A program made the translations under genes and the position numbers. From Candidatus Agathobaculum pullistercoris (GTDB taxonomy: Bacteria; Bacillota; Clostridia; Oscillospirales; Butyricicoccaceae): a stretch of DNA of 55,759 nucleotides. Below, one piece after another: positions 24,250-33,249 of this stretch. The stretch spans positions 1 through 55,759 of the forward strand of contig DXFS01000017.1 of assembly GCA_019114345.1 (NCBI GenBank). The letters are read 5' to 3'. Every line of letters begins with the position of its first letter. The first letter of the stretch is position 1. Below the pieces are notes generated by a model. It was not told where the DNA came from. It did not search any database and saw nothing but the letters and a program-made list of their open reading frames with translations.

Positions 24250-24360
24250 CAGCCGTACTGCCGCTGGCATCCTGCCGATGCGGCCGAATCCTGCCTTTTC
24301 CGGGCGGGACGCGGGAAGACCGTGGCAGAATACGACAGAAACAGTTAAAGGAGATACAGA

Positions 24361-25398
24361 ATGAAAAAACGATTTGGGCAGATGCCGGACGGCACGCAGG
24401 CAGAGGAGATCGTCCTGCAAAAGGGAGCGCTTTGCTGCAGCATCCTCACTTATGGCGGTGCGGTGCGCACGCTGACAGTGCCGGACAGACAGGGCCGTCT
24501 GACAGATGTGGTGCTGGGCATGGATACGCTGGAGGATTACCGCAGGCAGGACAAATATTTGGGAGCTTTGGTAGGCCGCTATGCCAACCGCATCGGAGGG
24601 GCCTCCTTCGTGCTCGGCGAGAAAACCTATCCGCTCGCGGCGAACGATGGGCAGAACCACCTGCACGGCGGCCTGGCCGGATTTGACAAGCAGGTATGGA
24701 ACATAGAGAGCTGCACCGACGATACGCTCGTCCTGACGCTGCACAGCCCGGACGGGCAGGAAGGCTATCCGGGCAACCTGGATGTCCGGGTCACATACCG
24801 GCTGGATGAAAACGGGCTGGCAATCGATTATCACGCCCAATGCGACCAGGACACGCTTTGCAACCTGACCAACCACGCCTATTTCAACCTGGCCGGACAC
24901 AACAGCGGGCCGGTAACCGGTCAAATGATCCAAATTTTTGCGGATGCGTATACGCCTGCAGCGCCGGGTTCCATTCCCACAGGGGAAATCGCCCCGGTGA
25001 AAGATACTCCGATGGATCTGCGCAGCGGGCTGGCGATCGGCCAGCGGGTGGACGAAGCCTTCCCGCAGCTGCAGATGGCGGGCGGCTATGACCACAATTG
25101 GGTGATTAACGGAGAACCCGGGACACTGCGCCGGGCGGCGCGGGCCTGGTGCCGGGAGAGCGGCATAGGGCTGGAGGCGTGGACCACCCAGCCGGGCATC
25201 CAGTTTTATACCGGCAATTTTCTGGACGGCTGTCCGGCGGGCAAAGGCGGCGCACCTTATGGAAACCGCTGGGGTTTCTGCCTGGAGGCGCAGCATTTTC
25301 CGGACTCGCCGCATCATGCCGCGTTCCCCAGCACGGTCTTGCGGGCGGGAGCGACATATCATGAACGCACCGAGTACCGGTTCAGCATTCAGGAATGA
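24361..25398 (+). CDS. galM: Aldose 1-epimerase (galactose mutarotase)
   Basis: The 345-residue protein has GalM motifs: LTYGGAVRTLTVPD, GALVGRYANRIGGA, NHLHGGLAGFDKQVW, LTNHAYFNLAGH (catalytic His) and GFCLEAQHFPDSP (catalytic Glu). It interconverts beta- and alpha-D-galactose, feeding galactokinase. The ATG follows AAAGGAGA. It is convergent with the galT-galE-galK operon and shares a bidirectional terminator with it, which fits a role in the same pathway. No clear promoter is visible in the 110 bases upstream. Confidence 0.95.
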   Translation: MKKRFGQMPDGTQAEEIVLQKGALCCSILTYGGAVRTLTVPDRQGRLTDVVLGMDTLEDYRRQDKYLGALVGRYANRIGGASFVLGEKTYPLAANDGQNHLHGGLAGFDKQVWNIESCTDDTLVLTLHSPDGQEGYPGNLDVRVTYRLDENGLAIDYHAQCDQDTLCNLTNHAYFNLAGHNSGPVTGQMIQIFADAYTPAAPGSIPTGEIAPVKDTPMDLRSGLAIGQRVDEAFPQLQMAGGYDHNWVINGEPGTLRRAARAWCRESGIGLEAWTTQPGIQFYTGNFLDGCPAGKGGAPYGNRWGFCLEAQHFPDSPHHAAFPSTVLRAGATYHERTEYRFSIQE

Positions 25399-25422
25399 CA
25401 GGGGCCGCCTGTGGGCAAAATG

Positions 25423-25460
25423 AAAAATCCTATCCGGCATATCAGCCGGATAGGATTTTT
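25423..25460. terminator. Bidirectional terminator between galM and galT
   Basis: A perfect 16-bp stem (25423-25438 / 25445-25460), with A- and T-runs at both ends, serves both converging transcripts. Confidence 0.95.
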
Positions 25461-25510
25461 TCGTTTTGATATATTCTTTGGCAAAAGTGCAGGGGCATAG
25501 TACCATGCTG

Positions 25511-27004
25511 TCAGCGAAGGACATCTACAAAACGCAGGAAAGCGGCCTTGCCTTCGTCAGTGCGCTTATATACGCCTGCATGTTCGAGCACCTTGGCGAA
25601 TACGATGCCGACTTCCTTTTGCAGGATATCGGTCGCATTGTCTGCGCAGAAGGTGTAGCGTGTTTTGAGTTCTTCCGCCCAGTCAGCATGCTTGGCGATC
25701 TGTTCGTCCGCGCGGATATCCGCGCCGCTGACCAGCGCCTCGCCCAGCGCTGCCAGCTCTGTCTTGAGCCGCGCGGGCAGCACCGCAAGGCCCATGACTT
25801 CGATCAGACCAATGTTCTCCTTTTTGATATGGTGCAGCTCGGCGTGCGGATGATACAGGCCGAGCGGATGTTCGGGCGTGGTCAGGTTGTTGCGCAGCAC
25901 AAGATCCAGCTCGTAGTCCGCGCCGCGGCGGCGGGCGATCGGGGTGATCGTGTTATGCGGCACGCCGTCGGTCTCGGCGAGGATCATCGCGTCCTCGTCC
26001 GTGTAGCCGCGCCATGCGGTCAGGATGCGGTCAGCCAGCTCGACAAGCCGCGCCGGGTCGGCGCAGCGCAGCCGGATGACCGACATCGGCCATTTGACGA
26101 TGCCTGCGCGCACGTCGTCAAATCCGGGGAAGGACAGCGCGGTCTCGACCGGCGCCTTGGCCATCGCGAACTCATAGTGGCCGCCTTGGAAGTGGTCGTG
26201 CGCGAGGATGGAGCCGCCGACAATGGGCAGGTCGGCGTTCGAGCCGACAAAATAGTGCGGGAACTGGCCGACAAAGTCGAGCAGCTTGCGGAAGCAGGCG
26301 CGGTCGATTTTCATCGGCGTGTGCTCGGAATTCAGGCAGATGCAGTGCTCATTATAGTAAACGTACGGCGAATACTGCAAAAACCACGGTTGTCCGTCGA
26401 TCTCAATGGGAACGATGCGGTGGTTCTGGCGGGCGGGGTGGTTGACGCGCCCGGCGTAGCCCTCGTTTGTGGCACAAAGCTGGCATTGCGGGTATGCCGA
26501 AGCCGGCAGATTACGCGCTGCGGCAATGGCCTTGGGATCTTTTTCCGGTTTGGAAAGGTTGATCGTGATATCCAGCTCTCCGTATTCGGTCGGCGCCTTC
26601 CACTGGACGTCCTTGGCGATGCGGTCGCGGCGGATGTAGTTGGTGTCCTGGCTGAAGCGGTAATACCAGTCGGTTGCTTTCACCGGATCCTCGGCGTACA
26701 GCGCGCGAAATTTCGCAATGACCTCACGCGGCGGCGGGGTCAGGCGGCCCATCAGTGCGGTGTCGAACAGGTCGCGGTATACGATGGAGTCGTTTTCCAG
26801 CACGCCGCGGGCGTGCGCGTCGTCCATCAGTTCATCCAGCACAGCGGAGAGGTCGATGGGGGCATCGTCCAGCACGGGCTCGGTGTAGCTGTCCAGGTGC
26901 AGCGCTTCGAGCAGCGTGTTGACGGCCCAGACGTGGTCTTCGGACGCGATCAGCCCTTTGTCCTCCGCGTAACGGACCAGCTTTGCAACTGCGGTATCGA
27001 TCAT
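25511..27004 (-). CDS. galT: UTP/UDP-glucose-hexose-1-phosphate uridylyltransferase, Firmicutes (type 2) GalT
   Basis: The 497-residue protein matches the long Firmicutes GalT family (typically ~490-500 residues) and not the 350-residue E. coli type. It shows LCATNEGYAGRVNHPARQNH, PYVYYNEHCI and the nucleotidyl-transfer motif GGSILAHDHFQGG. It transfers UMP from UDP-glucose to galactose-1-phosphate. It is the last gene of the minus-strand galactose operon, 15 bases after galE, with a GGGAGGG ribosome site. Confidence 0.97.
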   Translation of the reverse strand: MIDTAVAKLVRYAEDKGLIASEDHVWAVNTLLEALHLDSYTEPVLDDAPIDLSAVLDELMDDAHARGVLENDSIVYRDLFDTALMGRLTPPPREVIAKFRALYAEDPVKATDWYYRFSQDTNYIRRDRIAKDVQWKAPTEYGELDITINLSKPEKDPKAIAAARNLPASAYPQCQLCATNEGYAGRVNHPARQNHRIVPIEIDGQPWFLQYSPYVYYNEHCICLNSEHTPMKIDRACFRKLLDFVGQFPHYFVGSNADLPIVGGSILAHDHFQGGHYEFAMAKAPVETALSFPGFDDVRAGIVKWPMSVIRLRCADPARLVELADRILTAWRGYTDEDAMILAETDGVPHNTITPIARRRGADYELDLVLRNNLTTPEHPLGLYHPHAELHHIKKENIGLIEVMGLAVLPARLKTELAALGEALVSGADIRADEQIAKHADWAEELKTRYTFCADNATDILQKEVGIVFAKVLEHAGVYKRTDEGKAAFLRFVDVLR

Positions 27005-27019
27005 GGCGGTGTCCCTCCC

Positions 27020-28009
27020 TTATTTTTCGTAGCCATGCGGGTGCGAGCGGTGCCAGTCCCACGCGGTCTGGATGATGGTGCTCAGGTCGTCGTACTGCGG
27101 CTTCCAGCCGAGCACGGACTTGGCCTTTTCGCTCGACGCGATCAGCTGCGCCGGGTCGCCCGCACGGCGCGGCTCCACCTTGGCGGGGATGGGATGGCCG
27201 GTCACCTCGCGCGCGGTCTCGATGACTTCCCTGACCGAGAAGCCCACGCCGTTGCCAAGGTTGAACACGTTGTTATCGTTGCCTGCAAGCAGGTAGTCGA
27301 GCGCAAGGATGTGCGCCTGCGCCAGATCACAGACATGGATATAGTCGCGGATGCAGGTGCCGTCCGGGGTCGGGTAGTCGTCGCCGAAGATCGAAATTGC
27401 CTCGCGCTGGACGTTCGGGACCTGCAGGATGAGCGGCAGCAAGTGGGTCTCCGGGTTGTGCGCCTCGCCGATCGATGCGTCCGGCTGTGCGCCGCAGGCG
27501 TTGAAGTAGCGCAGCGCGACATAGCGCAGGCCGTGTGCGACCGATACCCACTTCATCATCTTTTCCATGGACAGTTTGGTTTCGCCGTAGCAGTTGGTCG
27601 GCTCGGTGCGGTCGGTCTCCAGGATCGGCACGCGATCGGGCTCGCCGTAGGTCGCGGCGGTCGAGGAAAAGACGATCTTGAGCACGTCATGCGCGACCAT
27701 GCTGTCGAGCAGTACCTTGGTGCCGCACAGGTTGTTGTCATAATACTTGAGCGGCTTTGCCATGCTTTCGCCTACCTGGGAGTTGGCGGCGAAGTGGATC
27801 ACGCCTTCGATCTGCTCGGCCTCGAACAGCTTGTCGAGAAAAGCACGGTCGCGGATATCGCCTTCGTAAAAGCGCGCACCGGCTGGGACTGCCGCGCGGA
27901 AGCCGGTTTCCAGATTGTCTGCCACAACGACATCGCGCCCTGCCTCGACGAGCGCGCGCGCCGTGTGCGAGCCAATGTAACCCGCACCGCCTAATACTAA
28001 AATTGCCAT
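27020..28009 (-). CDS. galE: UDP-glucose 4-epimerase
   Basis: The 329-residue short-chain dehydrogenase-fold protein starts MAILVLGGAGYIGSHTARAL (NAD-binding GxxGxxG). It carries STAATYGEPDRVP and the catalytic YGETK (Tyr-x3-Lys), with FNLGNGVGFSVREVI later. It interconverts UDP-galactose and UDP-glucose. The start at 28009, with AAGGAGCAG upstream, is preferred over an in-frame extension to 28039. Order galK-galE-galT with short gaps indicates one operon. Confidence 0.97.
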   Translation of the reverse strand: MAILVLGGAGYIGSHTARALVEAGRDVVVADNLETGFRAAVPAGARFYEGDIRDRAFLDKLFEAEQIEGVIHFAANSQVGESMAKPLKYYDNNLCGTKVLLDSMVAHDVLKIVFSSTAATYGEPDRVPILETDRTEPTNCYGETKLSMEKMMKWVSVAHGLRYVALRYFNACGAQPDASIGEAHNPETHLLPLILQVPNVQREAISIFGDDYPTPDGTCIRDYIHVCDLAQAHILALDYLLAGNDNNVFNLGNGVGFSVREVIETAREVTGHPIPAKVEPRRAGDPAQLIASSEKAKSVLGWKPQYDDLSTIIQTAWDWHRSHPHGYEK

Positions 28010-28031
28010 AAGAATCTGCTCCTTCCTTTGT

Positions 28032-29333
28032 TTATCCAATCACTGTGGTACCGCCCTGCGGACGGATATGAAGAACATGACATTTGCCTGATCCGAGCAG
28101 GGCTTCCATCCCCGCCTTGAAGCCGGCAAGCTTCTCATTGGGAACAAACGCCTGGATCGTTCCGGCGAATCCGCCGCCGTGGACGCGGATCGCACCGGTT
28201 CCGCCCAGCAGCTCCCGGCCGACTGCCAGCGCAACCGGGATCGCCTGCTGCCGGGGATCGGCGATGGACCAGGTATTCTGCAGATGAAGGGCAGAGGACA
28301 GGCCGGAGTCATTGACCAGGGCCAGGAAGCGGGGGAAATCCCCGTTTTCCAGCGCCTCGGCCTCTTCAACCGCCCGGCGGTCGTCCGCATAGTAGTGAAG
28401 GGCGCGCAGCACAGCCCGGTCGCCGCATGCCTGGCGCAGCGCAGGAAGTGCGGCGCGGAAGTCCTTTTCGGGCACATCCCGCAGGAAACGCTGGCCGAAA
28501 TAGGCGGCGACAGCTCCCATCTCACGGGTGATATCGGCATAATCGTCGGTCAGATCGCCATGGCTGGAAGCTGTATCGACAATGCAGAGCGCATGGCCGG
28601 AGGCGGAGAAATCATAATCTGCGCGGCGGACCACGGGAGAAGCCGGGTCCTGAAAGTCGATGGCGACAGCGCCGCCGACCGAAGCACCCATCTGATCCAT
28701 CAGGCCGCAGGGCTTGCCGAAATAGACGTTTTCCGCATACTGTCCGATCTTGGCAATCGCAACCGGATCCAGCGCCCCGCCGCAGCACAGCCGGTTGAGG
28801 ACGTTGCCCATCAGCACCTCATAGGCGGCGGAGGACGAAAGGCCGGAGCCGGACAGGACGTTGGAAGTCACGTATGCATCAAATCCGCACAGGCGGTAAC
28901 CGAGCTCTGCAATCCTGGAAGCTACGCCGCGCACCAGGGCGGCAGAGGTGTTCTTTTCCTCCTCGCGGGGTGCTAGGCTGTTCAGGGATACCTCGAGCGC
29001 GGGATAGCCCTCCGAGTGGATGCGGATGACATCCAGCCCGTTGGGAGCGGCGCAGGCCAGCATATCCAGATCCACACTGCCGCACAGCACATGGCCGTGC
29101 TGATGGTCGGTATGGTTGCCGCCGATTTCGGTGCGGCCCGGGCCGCTGAACAAGGCGGCGGAAGTCTCCGGGGCGGGAGAGAATGCGTCAATGAAGCATT
29201 GAACAACATGTTCAGCGCGTTCGCGTGCTCTGTCCAGGCTTTCCGCCGTGCCATCCAGTGCATAAAGGGCGGCCAGGGCCGGATCATGCCGGCCGGCAGA
29301 GAGATCCTGCAGAAGCTGGGAGGGTGTGTGCAT
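28032..29333 (-). CDS. galK: Galactokinase
   Basis: The 433-residue GHMP kinase has the galactokinase signature GPGRTEIGGNHTDHQHGHVL, the ATP-binding VLSGSGLSSSAAYEVLMGN, and the C-terminal VHGGGFAGTIQAFVP. It phosphorylates galactose to galactose-1-phosphate. It is ~40 residues longer than common GalK at the N-terminus. The ATG at 29333 is chosen because AGGTGAT is well placed for it; a GTG at 29342 overlaps that site. Confidence 0.95.
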   Translation of the reverse strand: MHTPSQLLQDLSAGRHDPALAALYALDGTAESLDRARERAEHVVQCFIDAFSPAPETSAALFSGPGRTEIGGNHTDHQHGHVLCGSVDLDMLACAAPNGLDVIRIHSEGYPALEVSLNSLAPREEEKNTSAALVRGVASRIAELGYRLCGFDAYVTSNVLSGSGLSSSAAYEVLMGNVLNRLCCGGALDPVAIAKIGQYAENVYFGKPCGLMDQMGASVGGAVAIDFQDPASPVVRRADYDFSASGHALCIVDTASSHGDLTDDYADITREMGAVAAYFGQRFLRDVPEKDFRAALPALRQACGDRAVLRALHYYADDRRAVEEAEALENGDFPRFLALVNDSGLSSALHLQNTWSIADPRQQAIPVALAVGRELLGGTGAIRVHGGGFAGTIQAFVPNEKLAGFKAGMEALLGSGKCHVLHIRPQGGTTVIG

Positions 29334-29391
29334 AAATATCACCTCATTCAGATTGTTGGAAACGGTGCGCCTGGATTTCCGGCGCAGGACA

Positions 29392-30453
29392 TCATGGGGT
29401 CATAAATTCCGACAGGTTATCCTGTGTAACTTTGCGGTAAGGCAGCCAGACGTAATGCCCGTCCTGCAGGTTCACGGCCTCGGAGGGATCGCTCCCCGAC
29501 CACAGGGCGAGGGACAGATCCACCATAGAACGGGCCATGCCGTCCGCATCATTGAGAACCGTGCCATACAGTTCGCCGGCGGCGATGGACTCCAGCGCGG
29601 GGGCCGTGGCATCTACGCCCACGATCAGCGGGAGGGGGGAGATGCCTGCTTCCTTCAGCGCATCAATGGCGCCAAGCGCCATATCGTCATTGTTGGCGAA
29701 GATCACCTCGATCTGGTCGCCAAATTCCTGGATCCAGAGCGAGACACGGGCGCTCGCCTGTCCGCGGTTCCAGTTGGCTGTGTCGCTGGCCAGCTTTTCG
29801 ACGGAAACCTCCGCATCGGTGAGCGCTTTGACCGAATACTCCGTGCGGAGCAGGGCATCCTGGTGCCCGGGTTCGCCCTCGAGCATGGCATATTGCAGGA
29901 TGCCGTCCCCGTTCCGGTCGATCGAGGCGGGATCCTTTTGCCAGGCGTCCAGCACCAGGCGGCCCTGCAGGGTGCCGTTGCCCTGTGCATTGACGCCGAC
30001 GTAATAGACCTGGCTGCTGCGGCGGATATCCTCATCCACCGGCTGGCGGTTGAAGAAGATAAGCGGAACCCCGGCCTCCTGCGCTTTATCGACGACAACG
30101 GCAGCTGCGGTCCGGTCTACAATGTTGATGCAGAGGATATCGCAGCCGCGGGCGATAAAACGGTCGACCTGTTCGAGCTGAGTGGTCTGGTTGCTGCGCC
30201 CGTCGACAATGGATAAATTGATTTTCAGGTCGGCATGGCTCTCGGCTTCCTGCGCGGTGCGTTCCAGGTTCTGCACCACGGAGGAGATAAAGGTGTCGTC
30301 CAACGTATAAAGGGAAACACCAATGCGCAGCGTGTTGGAGGCTTCCGGTTCGCCGCTGCAGGAAGCGCAGCAGGCGAGCGCAGCTGCCGCTGCCAGTGCA
30401 GCCAGGGCTTTATGAAGCCACCGGGAACAGCATTTTCTGATTGTTGGGTTCAT
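29392..30453 (-). CDS. Galactose-type ABC substrate-binding lipoprotein (second MglB-like)
   Basis: The 353-residue protein has a lipoprotein-like signal (LAALAAAAALACCASCSGEP). A periplasmic-binding-protein type 1 domain follows, resembling MglB (RIGVSLYTLDDTFISSVVQN, CDILCINIVDRTAAAVVVDK, VPLIFFNRQP, EVIFANNDDMALGAIDAL). It is clearly related to MglB at 37733 but divergent. The start overlaps the preceding gene by 44 bases, with GAGAGGAT before the ATG. Lying inside the sensor/gal operon and not with mglAC, it may present sugar to the sensor or give the importer another specificity. Confidence 0.85.
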   Translation of the reverse strand: MNPTIRKCCSRWLHKALAALAAAAALACCASCSGEPEASNTLRIGVSLYTLDDTFISSVVQNLERTAQEAESHADLKINLSIVDGRSNQTTQLEQVDRFIARGCDILCINIVDRTAAAVVVDKAQEAGVPLIFFNRQPVDEDIRRSSQVYYVGVNAQGNGTLQGRLVLDAWQKDPASIDRNGDGILQYAMLEGEPGHQDALLRTEYSVKALTDAEVSVEKLASDTANWNRGQASARVSLWIQEFGDQIEVIFANNDDMALGAIDALKEAGISPLPLIVGVDATAPALESIAAGELYGTVLNDADGMARSMVDLSLALWSGSDPSEAVNLQDGHYVWLPYRKVTQDNLSEFMTP

Positions 30454-31369
30454 AAATATCCTCTCCCCGAAGAATAGAGAAGCTGAGCGGTGCAGTTGCG
30501 CGGTCTTTCCCGCGGGCAGCGGAAACCGCATGCTCTACGGCCAGATAGCCGGCCGCATAGTCGCTCCAGGTAGCGACAGCGGAAATCGTGCCCTGTTCCA
30601 GCCGGGTAATGATCTCGACCGGACTGCCGACCCCATACAGAGGAACGGAAAGCTGCTCAAGCTCTTTTCCTTCGGCAGCCCGGAGGGTGGCAGGGGCATC
30701 AAAGGCCATTACCCACTGGCTGCCCGTTTCGGCCAGAAGGCTGCGCAGGCCGGTGGACAGACCGGCGCTCTGGCATGCCCGTTCGGCAACCGGCACACCG
30801 GCGTCTTCCAGAACCGAGCGGGCGGCTTCGAGCCGCGCAGTGATGCTGTGGTTGACGCCGCCGCCGGAGTCCAGCAGCAGAACCCGGCCGGACGTCCAGT
30901 CTGCAAGCAGGGCTTGCGCTAATTCGGTTCCCAGCTGGACGGGATCGGCGAAAATCGTTCCGGACGCCCCCTCAACAGGGGATTCCATGGAAACGATAGG
31001 GCAGACCTCGGCGCTGGATGACAGTACGGAAGCGATGGCATCCGGATCGGCAGGGACGATAACCGCGGCATCCGCTCCGTTTTCCATCTCACGGCGGAGG
31101 AGTTCTCCCTGCTCCGCCGCGTCATCCGGCGTGGTGAGCGTGAGAAAACGCAGCTCCGCGCCGAGTTCATCGGCGGCCTGATCCATGCCCAGACGGGTGT
31201 TCGTCCAGAGCGAGCTGTCTGTATCCCGGATCAGGATGGAGACCGAGAGGATCTGCGGTTCCTTCGGCTGCCGGGTCACCTGGGGGAGGATAATGGAAAG
31301 GATAACCGAGAGACCCAGCAGAACCAGAACAGCCAGCTGGATGAAATCATTTTTGCGTTTTTTCTTCAT
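30410..31369 (-). CDS. Membrane-anchored periplasmic-type sugar-binding protein, putative sensor component
   Basis: The 319-residue protein has an uncleaved N-terminal anchor (residues ~9-28, FIQLAVLVLLGLSVILSII) without a lipobox. A type 1 periplasmic-binding domain follows (SVSILIRDTDSSLWTNTRLG, GADAAVIVPADPDAIASVL, VLLLDSGGGVNHSITARL). It overlaps the downstream binding-protein gene by 44 bases and the upstream kinase gene by four bases (ATGA). Adjacent anchored binding protein, YesM-type kinase and YesN-type regulator match the XylFII-LytS-YesN three-component plan described for xylose sensing in Clostridium. By analogy it would bind galactose outside and signal to the kinase. Confidence 0.75.
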   Translation of the reverse strand: MKKKRKNDFIQLAVLVLLGLSVILSIILPQVTRQPKEPQILSVSILIRDTDSSLWTNTRLGMDQAADELGAELRFLTLTTPDDAAEQGELLRREMENGADAAVIVPADPDAIASVLSSSAEVCPIVSMESPVEGASGTIFADPVQLGTELAQALLADWTSGRVLLLDSGGGVNHSITARLEAARSVLEDAGVPVAERACQSAGLSTGLRSLLAETGSQWVMAFDAPATLRAAEGKELEQLSVPLYGVGSPVEIITRLEQGTISAVATWSDYAAGYLAVEHAVSAARGKDRATAPLSFSILRGEDIYEPNNQKMLFPVAS

Positions 31370-33174
31370 GACGGCCCCTCCTGCTGGTACCGGCTGGCTT
31401 CCTCCTGGCTGAGGGCAGGAAGCCGGATGCGCACCAGCGTCCCTTCATCCGGTTCGCTGAAGATGGTCAGGCCATACGCAGGCCCGAAGGTAAGGCGGAT
31501 GCGCTGATGGACATTGCGCACGCCGATGCCCGATCCGCTGGTATGCACAGCCGGACGGTTTTCATCCAAAAGGGAGGCTGCCACTTCGGGGCGCATGCCC
31601 AGGCCGTTGTCCGCCACATCGATGAGCAGGTCATCCCCATCCCGGTAGGCAGTAACCGAGATCAGGCCCTCGTCCTCTGCGGAAGCCATGCCGTGATAAA
31701 TCGCGTTTTCCAGAATCGGCTGGACAATCAGTTTGAGCGTGTACAGCCCTTCTGTATCCGGCTGGGCGGTGATTTTTGTTTCAAATTTGTTTTTATAGCG
31801 GATCTGCTGGATGGTCATGTAGTGGCGGGCATGCTCCAATTCGTCGGACAGCGGGATCATGCTGTTACCCTTGCTGAGCGCAATGCGGAACAGGCGCGCC
31901 AGAGAGGTCACCATCCGGATGGCTTCATCCTGCCGCCCGGATTCGGTCATCCAGATGACGGAGTCCAGCGTATTATACAGGAAATGCGGGTTGATCTGCG
32001 ACTGGAGCACTTCCAGTTCGCTGCGCCGCTTCTGTCCTTCCTGCTCTATGATATCCTCCATTAAATGGCGCATGGTGGATACCATGGAGCGTACGGCGTG
32101 GCTCAAGCGCTGGACTTCATAGCAGCCGGCTTCCTCGATCTCCACATTTTCCCGGCCGTTTTCCAGCTCTTTGATGGATTGCTCCAGCCGGCGGATCGGG
32201 TCGGAGATATATGCGGAAATGCGGAAGTTGAGGAAAGCCATCAAGAAGATAAAGAAGAGCAGCAGGGACAGGCCAAACAGGAACAGTTCCGGGATATCCG
32301 AATCCTGCGTAGGCACTACGCCTACGAGCTTCCATCCGGTGTAGCCGACGGTCTTGACCGTGACCTGGCGACGCTGGTTCTGAAATTCTTCTGTACGGCT
32401 GCCGTCCGGATAGGAGGCTGCCGCCAGATTGTTCTCCTCCAGAAGGCCGGCGTAGATCAGCTGCTGTCCCGGATGGTAAATCAGCTCCCCGTCCCCATCA
32501 ATGACATACAGATAGCCGCCGCCAGACAGCTCGACATCCTGGCATACCTGTTCAATGCCGGCAAAGCCCATGTCAACCAGCAGCACGCCGTTCTCGGTAT
32601 TGCCGTCCTTGGTGAGCTGCACATGCCGGCTGAGCGATACCACCCACCGGTAGGGGGTGTCGGGGTCGTCAAACAGATTCTGCACATGCGGCGTCGAGAA
32701 ATGGAGGTTTTCCATGTTGCCCATTGCCGCCCGGAACCAGGGGCTGCCCTTGGTGCGGCTGTCCTCCTTGAGCGAGGACAGCGGGACCGAGGCGACCAGG
32801 TTTCCGCGGCTGTCAAACGCAGCGATAGAAACCAGATCGTCCCGGTTCTCTTCATAAAGCAGGTTCATGGCAGGGGCAAGGCTGCCCTCCGACAGGTCAA
32901 CATTTTTGATAATGCTGTAATATACGGCATCGGAAATGCGCATCATGCGGCGCAGGTAGCTGTCCAGGTTCAGGTTCACCTGGGCCAGCACGCGCTGGCT
33001 GCTTTCTGCGGCCATTTGCTGGCTGGTGGAGCTGAAGCGCAGGAACAGGCTGAGCCCCATCAGAAGGATACCGGCGACAGCGACCGCGGTAAAGGAAAGA
33101 GAAATCACCATTTGGATGCTCATTTTCCGGTAGCCCGCGGCGATGCGCGCGGTAAATCTGCGAATCAGATGCAA
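31366..33174 (-). CDS. YesM-type (LytS/His_kinase family) sensor histidine kinase
   Basis: The 602-residue kinase has an N-terminal membrane helix (~20-45), a ~250-residue extracellular sensor region of dCache type, a second helix (~290-312), and a HAMP segment. The kinase core carries phospho-acceptor His397 in QSQINPHFLYNTLDSV, then QPILENAIYHGM (N box), DNGLGM (G1) and GSGIGVRNVHQRI (G2). The start appears to be TTG at 33174, seven bases after GGAGGG. It is flanked by the anchored sugar-binding protein (4-bp overlap) and the AraC-type regulator, its likely partner. Confidence 0.9.
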   Translation of the reverse strand: MHLIRRFTARIAAGYRKMSIQMVISLSFTAVAVAGILLMGLSLFLRFSSTSQQMAAESSQRVLAQVNLNLDSYLRRMMRISDAVYYSIIKNVDLSEGSLAPAMNLLYEENRDDLVSIAAFDSRGNLVASVPLSSLKEDSRTKGSPWFRAAMGNMENLHFSTPHVQNLFDDPDTPYRWVVSLSRHVQLTKDGNTENGVLLVDMGFAGIEQVCQDVELSGGGYLYVIDGDGELIYHPGQQLIYAGLLEENNLAAASYPDGSRTEEFQNQRRQVTVKTVGYTGWKLVGVVPTQDSDIPELFLFGLSLLLFFIFLMAFLNFRISAYISDPIRRLEQSIKELENGRENVEIEEAGCYEVQRLSHAVRSMVSTMRHLMEDIIEQEGQKRRSELEVLQSQINPHFLYNTLDSVIWMTESGRQDEAIRMVTSLARLFRIALSKGNSMIPLSDELEHARHYMTIQQIRYKNKFETKITAQPDTEGLYTLKLIVQPILENAIYHGMASAEDEGLISVTAYRDGDDLLIDVADNGLGMRPEVAASLLDENRPAVHTSGSGIGVRNVHQRIRLTFGPAYGLTIFSEPDEGTLVRIRLPALSQEEASRYQQEGPS

Positions 33175-33200
33175 TGGTGGTCCCTCCTTTCCCGGACAGA

Positions 33201-33230
33201 TGCCCGGCAGCGCAGCAGAAATGCCGGGCA
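33201..33230 (-). terminator. Intercistronic hairpin between regulator and kinase genes
   Basis: TGCCCGGCA (33201-33209) and TGCCGGGCA (33222-33230) form a 9-bp stem with no T-run. It may partly attenuate or stabilise the operon mRNA. Confidence 0.4.
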
Positions 33231-33249
33231 GCCGGCGTGGTGCAGAATA

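Noticed and set aside
25466-27994. Long open frame (842 codons) on the plus strand
   Set aside because: It is antisense to galT and galE, with no protein features of its own.
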